Shown: positions 51,635 to 59,359 of the stretch, piece by piece
Numbering within the stretch: the first letter of the stretch is position 1
Layout of the letters: every line of letters begins with the position of its first letter
Origin: Streptomyces calvus
Lineage (GTDB): Bacteria > Actinomycetota > Actinomycetes > Streptomycetales > Streptomycetaceae
DNA length: 64,000 nt
Assembly (NCBI RefSeq): GCF_006782915.1
Contig: NZ_VCNP01000035.1
Coordinates: 62,001-126,000 of the forward strand
Direction: 5' to 3'
The notes under the pieces: model-generated
Database searches by the model: none
Told to the model about the DNA's origin: nothing
What the model saw: only the letters and a program-made list of their open reading frames with translations
Translations under genes and position numbers: made by a program

Positions 51635-52069
51635 GGATCGGCTCCGCAAGCACACAAGGAGGGGAGAGGTGGGTCCGCGCACCTCGGTCGCACCGGGGAA
51701 CTCGGCCCGTCAGCCCGGTCGCCCGGCCGGAAGAAGGGTCCGCGGGGAGTCCGAGGGCTGCGTTGGCGTTTTATAGGGAATCATGAACTGTGGCGCCACC
51801 ACAGCGTTTTTACCCAAGTTCGTGGGCTTTCCATCCCCTAGGGGGCTCCCGCGATCAACTGTTCAACCTCGGCGTGCGCCCCCGAGTCACGGCTCACCCC
51901 CGTGCGCCGTCCCGACGCTCCGCCCGGCCGGAACCGGACCCGCCACCATCGCGGAACCGGACCGGCCACCGCCGTTGCACACCGCAGCGGGGCCCGCCCC
52001 AGGTGCGGACCCCGCTGTCACGGATGCGTCGCCCCCGAAGCGGAGGCGGACTGCCGGTATGTACCGGAG
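51635..52069. other. Long intergenic region with inverted repeat and T-run
   Basis: 435 bp without a gene. 51788-51804 is a 6-bp inverted repeat CTGTGG-N5-CCACAG followed by a T5 run (51807-51811) on the plus strand, i.e. an intrinsic terminator-like element, unusual for this genome, where most hairpins lack T runs. An AT-rich block (about 51765-51815) on the minus strand may be the DUF2617 promoter. No RNA family recognised. Confidence 0.45.
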
Positions 52070-52315
52070 TCAGCTGCCACCACCGCCGCATCCGCCGCCT
52101 CCGCAGGACGACCCGCCTCCGCAGGACGAGCCTCCGTCGGAGGACGATCCACAGGCGGTTCCGGCGCCTCCGCCGCCGCCCGCCCACCAGCTGCCGTCGC
52201 CGCTGCCCGAACCCGAGCGGCTGCGCGCCGGCCGCCGCCCGGCCCTGCGGGACGCACCCACGACGACCGCGACGAACAACGCGAAGAGCACGACCAGGAT
52301 GATGCCGAAGGTCAT
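52070..52315 (-). CDS. Small membrane protein with Gly/Cys-rich tail
   Basis: 81 residues from ATG 52315 with GGAGGA 7-8 nt upstream. One TM at about 3-22 (FGIILVVLFALFVAVVVGAS), an Arg-rich stop-transfer (RRAGRRPARSR), then a Ser/Gly stretch ending in CGSSSDGGSSCGGGSSCGGGG and a final CGGGGS. The tail contains four Cys separated by glycines. I do not recognise a named family; such tails occur in actinobacterial TPM-like and DUF1517-like proteins. Could bind metal or form disulfides outside the cell. Divergent from the aminotransferase gene. Confidence 0.7.
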   Translation of the reverse strand: MTFGIILVVLFALFVAVVVGASRRAGRRPARSRSGSGSGDGSWWAGGGGGAGTACGSSSDGGSSCGGGSSCGGGGCGGGGS

Positions 52316-52423
52316 GGCGCCATCCTCCTTTCCCCCGTGAGCCGGTCGAGGCGGCCCCCCGTGGGCGCCTCCCTCACGTACGTGACCGGGACATGCCCGG
52401 CGCCCGCGCGGGCCAAAGCAGAG

Positions 52424-52453
52424 TTGAGGAAGTCCAGAGCTTCGGCGCAGGAT
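52424..52453 (+). promoter_or_regulatory. Leaderless promoter of the aminotransferase gene
   Basis: TTGAGG (52424-52429), 18 nt, CAGGAT (52448-52453), 7 nt, ATG 52461. Both boxes are close to the SigA-type consensus TTGACN/TAGGAT and there is no Shine-Dalgarno sequence. This favours ATG 52461 over the in-frame ATG 52452, which would overlap the -10 box. Confidence 0.65.
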
Positions 52454-52460
52454 GGCCGCC

Positions 52461-53645
52461 ATGACCTCCAGCGCGCGCCCCCTTCTGAACCGCCGGCTCG
52501 CCGAGTTCGGGACGACGATCTTCGCCGAGATGTCCGCCCTGGCCCTGCGGACCGGATCCATCAACCTGGGCCAGGGCTTCCCCGACACGGACGGCCCCGA
52601 GGAGGTCAGGGAGGCCGCCGTGAGGGCTCTGCGCGACGGCCGCGGCAACCAGTCCCCGCCGGGCCCCGGCATCCCCGAGCTGCGCACCGCCGTCGCCGCG
52701 CACCAGCAGCGCCGCTACGACCTGTCGTACGACCCGGACACCGAGGTCCTGGTCACCGCGGGCGCCACCGAGGCGATCGCCGCCGCGCTGCTCGCGCTGG
52801 TGGAGCCCGGCGACGAGGTGATCGCCCTGGAGCCGTACTACGACTCCTACGCCGCCTGCATCGCCCTGGCCGGCGGCACCCGCGTCCCGGTGACGCTCCG
52901 CCCGGCCGACGGCCGCTTCCGCCTCGACCTCGACGAACTGCGCGACGCCGTCACCGACCGCACCCGCCTGCTGCTGCTCAACACCCCGCACAACCCGACC
53001 GGCACCGTCCTCACCCGCGAGGAACTGGCGGCGATCGCCGCGCTGGCGGTGGAGCGGGACCTGCTGGTGGTGACCGACGAGGTGTACGAGCACCTGGTCT
53101 TCGACGACGCCGGACACGTGCCGCTGGCGTCCTTCCCGGGCATGCGGGAACGCACGGTGACGATCTCCAGCGCGGGGAAGACCTTCTCCTTCACCGGTTG
53201 GAAGGTCGGCTGGGTGACGGCGGCGCCGGAGCTGGTGACGGCCGTCCGCTCGGCCAAGCAGTTCCTGACGTACGTCTCGGCGGGCCCGTTCCAGTACGCG
53301 GTCGCCGAGGCCCTGGCGCTGCCCGACAGCTACTTCGAGGCGTTCCGCGCGGACCTGCTCGCCAAGCGGGACGTCCTGGCGGCGGGCCTGGAGGAGGCGG
53401 GCTTCTCCGTCTACCGGCCCTCGGGCACGTACTTCGTCACCGCCGACATCCGGCCCCTGGGCGAGAGCGACGGCATCGCCTTCTGCCGCGCCCTGCCGGA
53501 ACGCGCGGGCGTCGTCGCCATCCCCACGGCCGTCTTCTACGACCACCGGGAGATGGGCGCGCCCTTCGTCCGCTTCGCCTTCTGCAAGCAGAAGGCCGTG
53601 CTGGAGGAGGCGGCCCGGCGGCTGAAGGCCGCCGGGGCCCGCTGA
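52461..53645 (+). CDS. PLP-dependent aminotransferase (class I, Asp/aromatic type)
   Basis: 394 residues from ATG 52461 (MTSSARPLLNRRLAEFG). Fold type I class I: INLGQGFPDTDGPEEV, VTAGATEAIAAALLAL, EPYYDSYAACIALAGG, LLLNTPHNPTGTVL, VVTDEVYEHLVFDD, and Lys in SSAGKTFSFTGWKVGW at about 237. The NLGQGFPD and FTGWKVGW variants are those of the KAT/methionine-transaminase-like subgroup, so glutamine- or aromatic-linked transamination is as likely as aspartate. Single gene; convergent with YbjN. Confidence 0.95.
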   Translation: MTSSARPLLNRRLAEFGTTIFAEMSALALRTGSINLGQGFPDTDGPEEVREAAVRALRDGRGNQSPPGPGIPELRTAVAAHQQRRYDLSYDPDTEVLVTAGATEAIAAALLALVEPGDEVIALEPYYDSYAACIALAGGTRVPVTLRPADGRFRLDLDELRDAVTDRTRLLLLNTPHNPTGTVLTREELAAIAALAVERDLLVVTDEVYEHLVFDDAGHVPLASFPGMRERTVTISSAGKTFSFTGWKVGWVTAAPELVTAVRSAKQFLTYVSAGPFQYAVAEALALPDSYFEAFRADLLAKRDVLAAGLEEAGFSVYRPSGTYFVTADIRPLGESDGIAFCRALPERAGVVAIPTAVFYDHREMGAPFVRFAFCKQKAVLEEAARRLKAAGAR

Positions 53646-53696
53646 ACACGTCCGCCGGGCACGGACGAGCCTCGCTCCTCCGCGCCCGGGGACGGG

Positions 53697-54221
53697 CTAC
53701 TCCTCGTCGGGCTTGTCCGCCTCGTTGATCTCCTGCTCCAGGCCGAGCTGCTCGACCAGCCACTTGTCGAACTCGATCGCGGCCCGCACCCAGCTGACCG
53801 TCGAGGAGACGAAGTGCTCCAGGCTGACGCCCATGCCGATGAGCATCTGCGCCTCACCGATGAGACGGACGGTGCCGTCGTCATGGGTGTGGGTGTACAC
53901 CTTGGGCCACAGGGTGCGCCGGTTCCAGTCGTCGACGGACTCGAGCAGCTGCGGCTTCTCGTCGATCTTGTGCGGACGGTCGTAGAACGTCCGGACGGAG
54001 AAGATCTGCTGGTCGCCCTCGCCGCGGAACATGAAGTAGGTGCGGAACTGCTCCCACGGCGCCGCGAGGTCACCCTCTTCGTCGACGACGTACTTGAGCT
54101 CCATCTGGTCGAGGAGCTGCTTCACGAGGTCCTGATCCGGGACGACGGGGCCCGCCGGTCCTTGGGGCTGCGGCTCGGGCTGGCCCCCGAAATTCGGAAT
54201 CGAGGACGGGTCGATGGTCAC
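53697..54221 (-). CDS. YbjN domain-containing protein
   Basis: 174 residues from GTG 54221 (AAGGGA upstream): MTIDPSSIPNFGGQPEPQPQ. The YbjN-like domain spans about 30-150: VKQLLDQMELKYVVDEEGDLAAPWEQFRTYFMFRGEGDQQIFSVRTFYDRPHKIDEK, LLESVDDWNRRTLWPKVYTHTHDDGTVRLIGEAQML. Related to the type III secretion chaperone-like fold; in actinobacteria its role is unknown. The acidic C-terminus ends EADKPDEE. Sits 127 bp before the clpB terminator. Confidence 0.88.
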   Translation of the reverse strand: MTIDPSSIPNFGGQPEPQPQGPAGPVVPDQDLVKQLLDQMELKYVVDEEGDLAAPWEQFRTYFMFRGEGDQQIFSVRTFYDRPHKIDEKPQLLESVDDWNRRTLWPKVYTHTHDDGTVRLIGEAQMLIGMGVSLEHFVSSTVSWVRAAIEFDKWLVEQLGLEQEINEADKPDEE

Positions 54222-54347
54222 CGTGAATTTCCCTTCGTACGGATCCCGCCATCCTCCCCCATGCGGGGAGGGGGGTGGCAAGCCCCGACGGGCCTGTCAG
54301 CCGAGGGCTGACTCGATCCGGTCAGTGCCGGAGTACCCGGTGCGGGA

Positions 54348-54379
54348 CGGGCCCAACGTCCACGGGGACGCCGGGCCCG
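54348..54379 (-). terminator. Hairpin terminator of clpB
   Basis: Two-part stem: CGGGCCC (54348-54354) with GGGCCCG (54373-54379) and CGTCC with GGACG inside, separated by an AA/CC internal loop and a 4-nt loop. 17 bp beyond the clpB stop. Confidence 0.7.
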
Positions 54380-54395
54380 GAATCACACGGTCCAC

Positions 54396-56993
54396 TCAGA
54401 GTGACTTCCCGGTGGCGGGACCCACGAGGAGGCCGTCCTCGAAGCGGTCCACGCGGACCGTGTCGCCGTCCTTGATCTCGCCGGAGAGGATCTCCCTGGC
54501 GAGCCGGTCGCCGATCGCGCTCTGCACCAGCCGGCGCAGCGGGCGGGCGCCGTAGGCCGGGTCCAGGCCCTCCTCGGCCAGCCAGGCCAGGGCCCCGGGC
54601 GTGACCTCCAGCGCGAGCCGGCGCTCGGCGAGCCGCTTGCCCAGGCGGTCGATCTGCAGCTGCGCGATGCGCTCCAGCTCGGCCTTGGTGAGGGCGGAGA
54701 ACACCACCAGGTCGTCCAGGCGGTTGAGGAACTCGGGCTTGAAGGAGGCCCGCACCACCTCCAGGACCTGCTCCTTCTTCTCCGCCTCGGTGGTCATCGG
54801 GTCGACCAGGTACTGGCTGCCGAGGTTGGAGGTGAGCACCAGGATGGTGTTGCGGAAGTCCACGGTGCGGCCCTGGCCGTCGGTGAGCCGGCCGTCGTCG
54901 AGCACCTGGAGCAGGATGTCGAAGACCTCCGGGTGGGCCTTCTCCACCTCGTCCAGCAGCACCACGCTGTACGGGCGGCGGCGCACGGCCTCGGTGAGCT
55001 GGCCGCCCTCCTCGTAGCCGACGTAGCCGGGAGGCGCGCCGACCAGGCGGGCCACGGAGTGCTTCTCGCCGTACTCCGACATGTCGATGCGGATCATGGC
55101 CCGCTCGTCGTCGAAGAGGAAGTCGGCGAGGGCCTTGGCGAGTTCGGTCTTGCCGACGCCGGTGGGGCCGAGGAAGAGGAAGGAACCGGTGGGGCGGTCG
55201 GGGTCGGCGATACCGGCCCGGGAGCGCCGCACGGCGTCCGAGACGGCCCGTACGGCCTCGCCCTGGCCGATGAGCCGCCTGCCGAGCTCGTCCTCCATCC
55301 GCAGCAGCTTCTGCGTCTCGCCCTCCATCAGGCGGCCGGCCGGGATGCCGGTCCAGGAGGCGACGACGTCGGCGATGTCGTCGGCGCCGACCTCCTCCTT
55401 GACCATGGTGTCCCGCGCGACCTCCTCCTCGGCCTCGGAGGCGGCCTCCAGGTCGCGCTCCACGGCCGGGATCTCGCCGTAGAGCAGCTTGGAGGCGGTG
55501 TCGAAGTCGCCGTCGCGCTGGGCGCGTTCGGCCTGGCCGCGCAGCTCGTCCAGCTTCTCCTTCAGCTCGCCGACCCGGTTGAGGGACTGCTTCTCCTTCT
55601 CCCAGCGGGCGTTGAGGCCGCGCAGCTCCTCCTCCTTGTCGGCGAGGTCGCGGCGCAGCTTCTCCAGGCGCTCGCGGGAGGCGGCGTCGGTCTCCTTGCC
55701 GATGGCCAGCTCCTCCATCTTCAACCGGTCGACGGCGCGCTGGAGTTCGTCGATCTCGACCGGCGAGGAGTCGATCTCCATGCGGAGCCGGCTGGCGGCC
55801 TCGTCGACGAGGTCGATGGCCTTGTCGGGCAGGAAGCGGGAGGTGATGTAGCGGTCGGAGAGGGTGGCGGCGGCGACCAGCGCGCTGTCGGCGATCTGGA
55901 CCTTGTGGTGCGCCTCGTAGCGGCCCTTGAGTCCGCGCAGGATCGCGATGGAGTCCTCGACGGTCGGCTCGGCCACCAGCACCTGCTGGAAGCGCCGCTC
56001 CAGCGCCGGGTCCTTCTCGATGCGCTCGCGGTACTCGTCCAGCGTGGTGGCGCCGACCATGCGCAGCTCACCACGGGCGAGCATCGGCTTGAGCATGTTG
56101 CCCGCGTCCATCGCCGAGTCGCCGCCGGCGCCCGCGCCGACGACCGTGTGCAGCTCGTCGATGAAGGTGATGATCTGCCCGTCGGAGTCCTTGATCTCGG
56201 CGAGGACGGTCTTCAGGCGTTCCTCGAACTCGCCGCGGTACTTGGCGCCGGCGACCATGGCGCCCAGGTCGAGCGCGACGAGCCGCTTGTTCTTCAGCGA
56301 CTCGGGCACGTCGCCCTTGACGATCCGCTGGGCGAGTCCTTCGACGACGGCGGTCTTGCCGACGCCGGGCTCGCCGATGAGGACGGGGTTGTTCTTGGTG
56401 CGGCGGGACAGCACCTGGACGACACGCCGGATCTCCTGGTCGCGTCCGATGACCGGGTCGAGCCTGCCCTCGCGGGCGGCGGCGGTGAAGTCGGTGCCGA
56501 ACTTCTCCAGGGCCTTGTACTGGCCCTCGGGGTCGGCGGTGGTCACCCGGCGCGCTCCTCTCGTCTCCTGGAAGGCATCCTGCAGCTTCTTCGCGGTGGC
56601 GCCCTGCCCGGACAGCACCTCGCCGGCCGCTCCGCCCTTGGCGGCGATGCCGATGAGGAGGTGTTCGGTGGAGAGGTACTCGTCGCCGAGGTCGCGGGCG
56701 CGGGCCTGGGCGTCCGCGATGACGGCGAGCAGTTCGCGGTTGGGCTGCGGCGGCGCGACGGTGGACCCGGTCACGCTCGGCAGGCCGGCCAGGACCCGCT
56801 CGGCCCCGGAGCGCACGGCGGCCTGGTCGGCGTCGACCGCGGCGAGCAGGTCCGTGATGTTCTCGTTCTCCTGGCCCTGGAGCAGGGCGAGCAGCAGGTG
56901 GGCCGGGGTGAGGTCGGGGTGCCCGTCGGTCACGGCGCGGTTGCCGGCGGCGCCCAGCGCGTCCCGGCTCCGGTTGGTCAGCTCGGCGTCCAC
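54396..56993 (-). CDS. clpB: ATP-dependent disaggregase ClpB
   Basis: Hexameric AAA+ unfoldase that, with DnaK, rescues aggregated proteins. 865 residues, full length: N-domain with two repeats (1-145), NBD1 Walker A GEPGVGKT (~205), the middle coiled-coil domain (~410-525, with RLKMEELAIGKETDAASRERLEKL), NBD2 Walker A GPTGVGKT (~608), Walker B VVLLDEVEKAHPEVF and a C-terminal ARPLRRLVQ sensor 2. No IGF loop for ClpP, as expected for ClpB. Controlled by HspR through the HAIR element at 57098-57118. ATG 56993 follows GGAG. Confidence 0.98.
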   Translation of the reverse strand: MDAELTNRSRDALGAAGNRAVTDGHPDLTPAHLLLALLQGQENENITDLLAAVDADQAAVRSGAERVLAGLPSVTGSTVAPPQPNRELLAVIADAQARARDLGDEYLSTEHLLIGIAAKGGAAGEVLSGQGATAKKLQDAFQETRGARRVTTADPEGQYKALEKFGTDFTAAAREGRLDPVIGRDQEIRRVVQVLSRRTKNNPVLIGEPGVGKTAVVEGLAQRIVKGDVPESLKNKRLVALDLGAMVAGAKYRGEFEERLKTVLAEIKDSDGQIITFIDELHTVVGAGAGGDSAMDAGNMLKPMLARGELRMVGATTLDEYRERIEKDPALERRFQQVLVAEPTVEDSIAILRGLKGRYEAHHKVQIADSALVAAATLSDRYITSRFLPDKAIDLVDEAASRLRMEIDSSPVEIDELQRAVDRLKMEELAIGKETDAASRERLEKLRRDLADKEEELRGLNARWEKEKQSLNRVGELKEKLDELRGQAERAQRDGDFDTASKLLYGEIPAVERDLEAASEAEEEVARDTMVKEEVGADDIADVVASWTGIPAGRLMEGETQKLLRMEDELGRRLIGQGEAVRAVSDAVRRSRAGIADPDRPTGSFLFLGPTGVGKTELAKALADFLFDDERAMIRIDMSEYGEKHSVARLVGAPPGYVGYEEGGQLTEAVRRRPYSVVLLDEVEKAHPEVFDILLQVLDDGRLTDGQGRTVDFRNTILVLTSNLGSQYLVDPMTTEAEKKEQVLEVVRASFKPEFLNRLDDLVVFSALTKAELERIAQLQIDRLGKRLAERRLALEVTPGALAWLAEEGLDPAYGARPLRRLVQSAIGDRLAREILSGEIKDGDTVRVDRFEDGLLVGPATGKSL

Positions 56994-57097
56994 GTTCGCG
57001 TTCTCCTCCTTGGTGACCCTTCAAGCGGCCTTCGCCGCCGACTTTCGGTGCCGACTCGGTGCCGACTGTCGTTGCTGACTCGGCCAACGTACACAAA

Positions 57098-57118
57098 CTT
57101 GAGTCTATTCCACTCAAG
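57098..57118. promoter_or_regulatory. HAIR element (HspR operator) upstream of clpB
   Basis: CTTGAGT (57098-57104), N7, ACTCAAG (57112-57118): a perfect HspR-associated inverted repeat. Established knowledge: HspR binds this site at dnaK, clpB and lon in Streptomyces. It lies 105 bp upstream of the clpB start and 39 bp upstream of a divergent flavoprotein gene, so both could be heat-regulated. Confidence 0.93.
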
Positions 57119-57144
57119 GTGGTGGGCGGGAGCGTCCGAGGGGC

Positions 57145-57150
57145 TAAGTT
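57145..57150 (+). promoter_or_regulatory. -10 hexamer of a putative leaderless promoter (flavoprotein)
   Basis: TAAGTT, 6 nt before ATG 57157, no Shine-Dalgarno sequence. The HAIR element ends 26 bp upstream of it, i.e. right at the -35 region. Confidence 0.45.
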
Positions 57151-57156
57151 CCGGGC

Positions 57157-57573
57157 ATGGCCACCACGTACTCGGTAGATCCGGGCGATCCGGACGCGTC
57201 GTACCTCAGCTTCTGGCGCGAGAAGCACCTGTGCACGCTGACCACCGTCCGTCCGGACGGCACCCCGCACGTCGTGCCGGTGGCGGTGACGTACGACCCG
57301 GGGGCGCGGCTGGCCCGGGTGGTCGCGAACCGGTCGAGCGCGAAGGTGCGGCACGTGCTGGCGGCGGGGGCGCAGGGGGCGGCCGTCGCGGTGTGCCAGG
57401 TGGACGGGCGGCGGTGGGCGACGCTGGAGGGGCGGGCCGTGGTCCGGGACGAACCGGAACGCGTCGCCGAGGCGGAGCGGCGCTACGCGGAGCGCTACGG
57501 GCGGACGCCGCGGCCGAATCCGTCACGCGTGGTCATCGAGATCGCGCTCACCCGCGCGATGGGACGGGGATGA
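57157..57573 (+). CDS. Pyridoxamine 5'-phosphate oxidase family protein (PPOX, FMN/F420 type)
   Basis: 138 residues. Split-barrel flavin fold: FWREKHLCTLTTVRPDGTPHVVPVAVTYDP (core strand and cofactor segment), RVVANRSSAKVRHVLAAGAQGAAVAVCQVDGRRWATLEGRAVVRDEPERV. This is the actinobacterial PPOX-class group that uses F420 or FMN; substrate unknown. Leaderless ATG start. The HspR operator directly upstream suggests heat regulation together with clpB (inference). Confidence 0.88.
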   Translation: MATTYSVDPGDPDASYLSFWREKHLCTLTTVRPDGTPHVVPVAVTYDPGARLARVVANRSSAKVRHVLAAGAQGAAVAVCQVDGRRWATLEGRAVVRDEPERVAEAERRYAERYGRTPRPNPSRVVIEIALTRAMGRG

Positions 57574-57655
57574 GCCGCACGGGCCGACCCTCACCGAGCG
57601 GCCGTTTCCGGCCATAGCGCGATCTGCGCGATACCCGGACATGTCCCGTAAAACT

Positions 57656-57696
57656 GCAGCGGCGTCACCGTGTTCAGGTCACGGTGACGCCGCTGC
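57656..57696. terminator. Bidirectional hairpin terminator
   Basis: Perfect 17-bp stem (57656-57672 with 57680-57696), 7-nt loop. Placed between the convergent PPOX gene and the Rieske-like gene. Confidence 0.82.
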
Positions 57697-57739
57697 GGGG
57701 GGAAGCACCTGCGCGATCTTTTACGACGGGGGAATCGCG

Positions 57740-58075
57740 TCAGGCACTGCGGGGGGTGGCCGAGATGGTCCGGGGGGCCGGGGAGTCGGACTCCGTCTGC
57801 CGGCGGTCCCTCTGGTCCAGGTTCACAAAGATCATTCCGTACCGGATGGCACACCGCACGGGCTTCGGCGCTCCCCGGGGCCGCCGCAGACACCGGTACG
57901 CCCGTACGTCCCCGTCCTCGTCGCGAGTGACGACGACCGGTTCGCCGAAGACGGTCACCATCAACGAGTCACCGCTGTGGGGGATGGCGGTGACCAGGTC
58001 GATGAAGTGCCATCCGGACCGGTAGGCGGTCGCCATCTCCCTGCGGAAGGAGCGGTCGTCGGGTGGAGTGGTCAC
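57740..58075 (-). CDS. Degenerate Rieske-like small protein
   Basis: 111 residues from GTG 58075, which starts 1 nt after the stop of the small peptide gene. The N-terminus REMATAYRSGWHFIDLVTAIPHSGDSLMVTVFGEPVVVTRDEDGDVRAYRCL matches the start of a Rieske domain of ring-hydroxylating oxygenases. In the cluster-binding part the pattern CxH...CxxH becomes CLRRPRGAPKPVRCAIR: both Cys remain, both His are Arg, and the Cys-Cys distance is only 13. A [2Fe-2S] Rieske centre is therefore unlikely unless other ligands act. It ends shortly after. Family and function uncertain; coupling with a secreted peptide is notable. Confidence 0.7.
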   Translation of the reverse strand: MTTPPDDRSFRREMATAYRSGWHFIDLVTAIPHSGDSLMVTVFGEPVVVTRDEDGDVRAYRCLRRPRGAPKPVRCAIRYGMIFVNLDQRDRRQTESDSPAPRTISATPRSA

Positions 58076-58076
58076 A

Positions 58077-58241
58077 TCAACGCCCCGAGTCGACGACGAT
58101 CGACGGCCAGTGGCTGTCGGCCTGTGTCCCGGTCTTCGCGTCGGAGTAACCGCTCAGCGCTCCGAAAGCCGCGACGGCGGAGAGGGCGGCTGCGAGCACC
58201 GAGCGAAGCAGTCTCTTGCGCATAGTCGGCTTCGTCCTCAC
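58077..58241 (-). CDS. Small secreted peptide precursor
   Basis: 54 residues from GTG 58241 (GAGGAG 8 nt upstream); an ATG at 58223 gives 48. Signal-peptide shape: basic RTKPTMRKRLLR, hydrophobic SVLAAALSAVAAFGALSG, then the predicted mature part ending SHWPSIVVDSGR (about 15-20 residues, with one Trp and no Cys). The stop is 1 nt from the GTG of the Rieske-like gene, so the two are coupled. It resembles short exported signalling-peptide precursors found next to regulators, but no family is recognised. Divergent from a LuxR-type gene. Confidence 0.7.
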   Translation of the reverse strand: MRTKPTMRKRLLRSVLAAALSAVAAFGALSGYSDAKTGTQADSHWPSIVVDSGR

Positions 58242-58358
58242 GTGAAAGTCTCCTCGTTCCCCCGTCAGATAAGACGATGGCTCATTCGAACACGTCATGG
58301 CCACACAATCGGTGCATCATGTTCCTGCATGTTCAGGACCCTGGGGGGTGGAGATTTC

Positions 58359-59342
58359 GTGGCAAATCAGACTAAGGCGGAGCATCCCCATGCGGTGACG
58401 GAACTGTGCGAGGCAGGCGGCCGACTTTATGCCAACGCGCTCCGTGTGGGGAGACTCGCACGCGAGGAAGCGGAAGCCGCCCCCTGCCTGATCGAACTCG
58501 CCCTGCTCCACCCCGACCCGGACGACAAGAACTGGCTGCGCCCGGTGCCGCCGGCCCTCGCCCTCGCCCAGCGCCTGCACCCCATCGAACGCGACATCGC
58601 CGAACGCCGGCGGCTGTCCATCCGGCTCGCGGACGCCTTCGAGCCGTTCATGTCGCTCGGCGCCCAGGCCGTCAGCAGCGAGAACTCGATCACCGTGCTG
58701 GAGGGCAGCGCGCGCATCAACGCCGCACTCAACCTGGCCGCCACCCAGTGCCGTACCGAGATGCTCACCATCCAGCCCAGCGACGACCGCTTCTCCGAGC
58801 GCAGCATCGTGCAGGGACTCGAACGCGACAAACCCCTCATCGAACGCGGCGTGCGGATCCGCACGCTCTACCAGCACACCGCCCGCTACAGCCCGGAGAA
58901 ACGGGCCTACGTGGAGCAGCTGTCCGCGGGCCGCGTGGAGTACCGGACCATCGACGAGGTGGTGGAACGCCTCATCGTCTGCGACGAGTCCGTCGCCTTC
59001 ATCCCCCCCCGCGACGACCAGCAGGTCGCCCTGGAGATACGCCAGCCCGGACTGGTCCGCTACCTGATCAAGGTGTTCGAGTTCATGTGGAGCCGGGCGG
59101 TGCCGCTGTCCGCCGGCGCGCCCTACGAGACCGCTCCCGGCGGCATCACCGACATCCAGCACTCCATCGCCAAGCTCCTCGTCGAGGGCCACGTCGACGA
59201 GGCCATCGCCCGCCGGCTCGGCATGAACGTCCGCACCTGCCGCGCCCACATCGCCAAGCTCGCCGCCACCCTGGGCAGCGGCAGCCGCGCCCAACTGGGC
59301 TACCTCATCGCCCAGTCGGGAATCCTGGAGCAGGACCAGTAA
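58359..59342 (+). CDS. LuxR-type helix-turn-helix regulator (paralogue 1)
   Basis: 327 residues from GTG 58359 (GGAG 6-7 nt upstream). N-terminal ~80 residues: ELCEAGGRLYANALRVGRLAREEAEAAPCLIELALLHPDPDDKNWLRPVPP, a winged-helix-like domain. Middle (90-250): a PLD-like alpha/beta domain (EMLTIQPSDDRFSERS, GVRIRTLYQHTARYSP, VAFIPPRDDQQVALEIRQPGLV). C-terminal LuxR HTH: SIAKLLVEGHVDEAIARRLGMNVRTCRAHIAKLAATLGSGSRAQLGYL. No receiver domain. Divergent from the peptide/Rieske-like pair (118 bp), 17 bp upstream of paralogue 2. Confidence 0.9.
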   Translation: MANQTKAEHPHAVTELCEAGGRLYANALRVGRLAREEAEAAPCLIELALLHPDPDDKNWLRPVPPALALAQRLHPIERDIAERRRLSIRLADAFEPFMSLGAQAVSSENSITVLEGSARINAALNLAATQCRTEMLTIQPSDDRFSERSIVQGLERDKPLIERGVRIRTLYQHTARYSPEKRAYVEQLSAGRVEYRTIDEVVERLIVCDESVAFIPPRDDQQVALEIRQPGLVRYLIKVFEFMWSRAVPLSAGAPYETAPGGITDIQHSIAKLLVEGHVDEAIARRLGMNVRTCRAHIAKLAATLGSGSRAQLGYLIAQSGILEQDQ

Positions 59343-59359
59343 CCGGGAGCGAGCCACGC

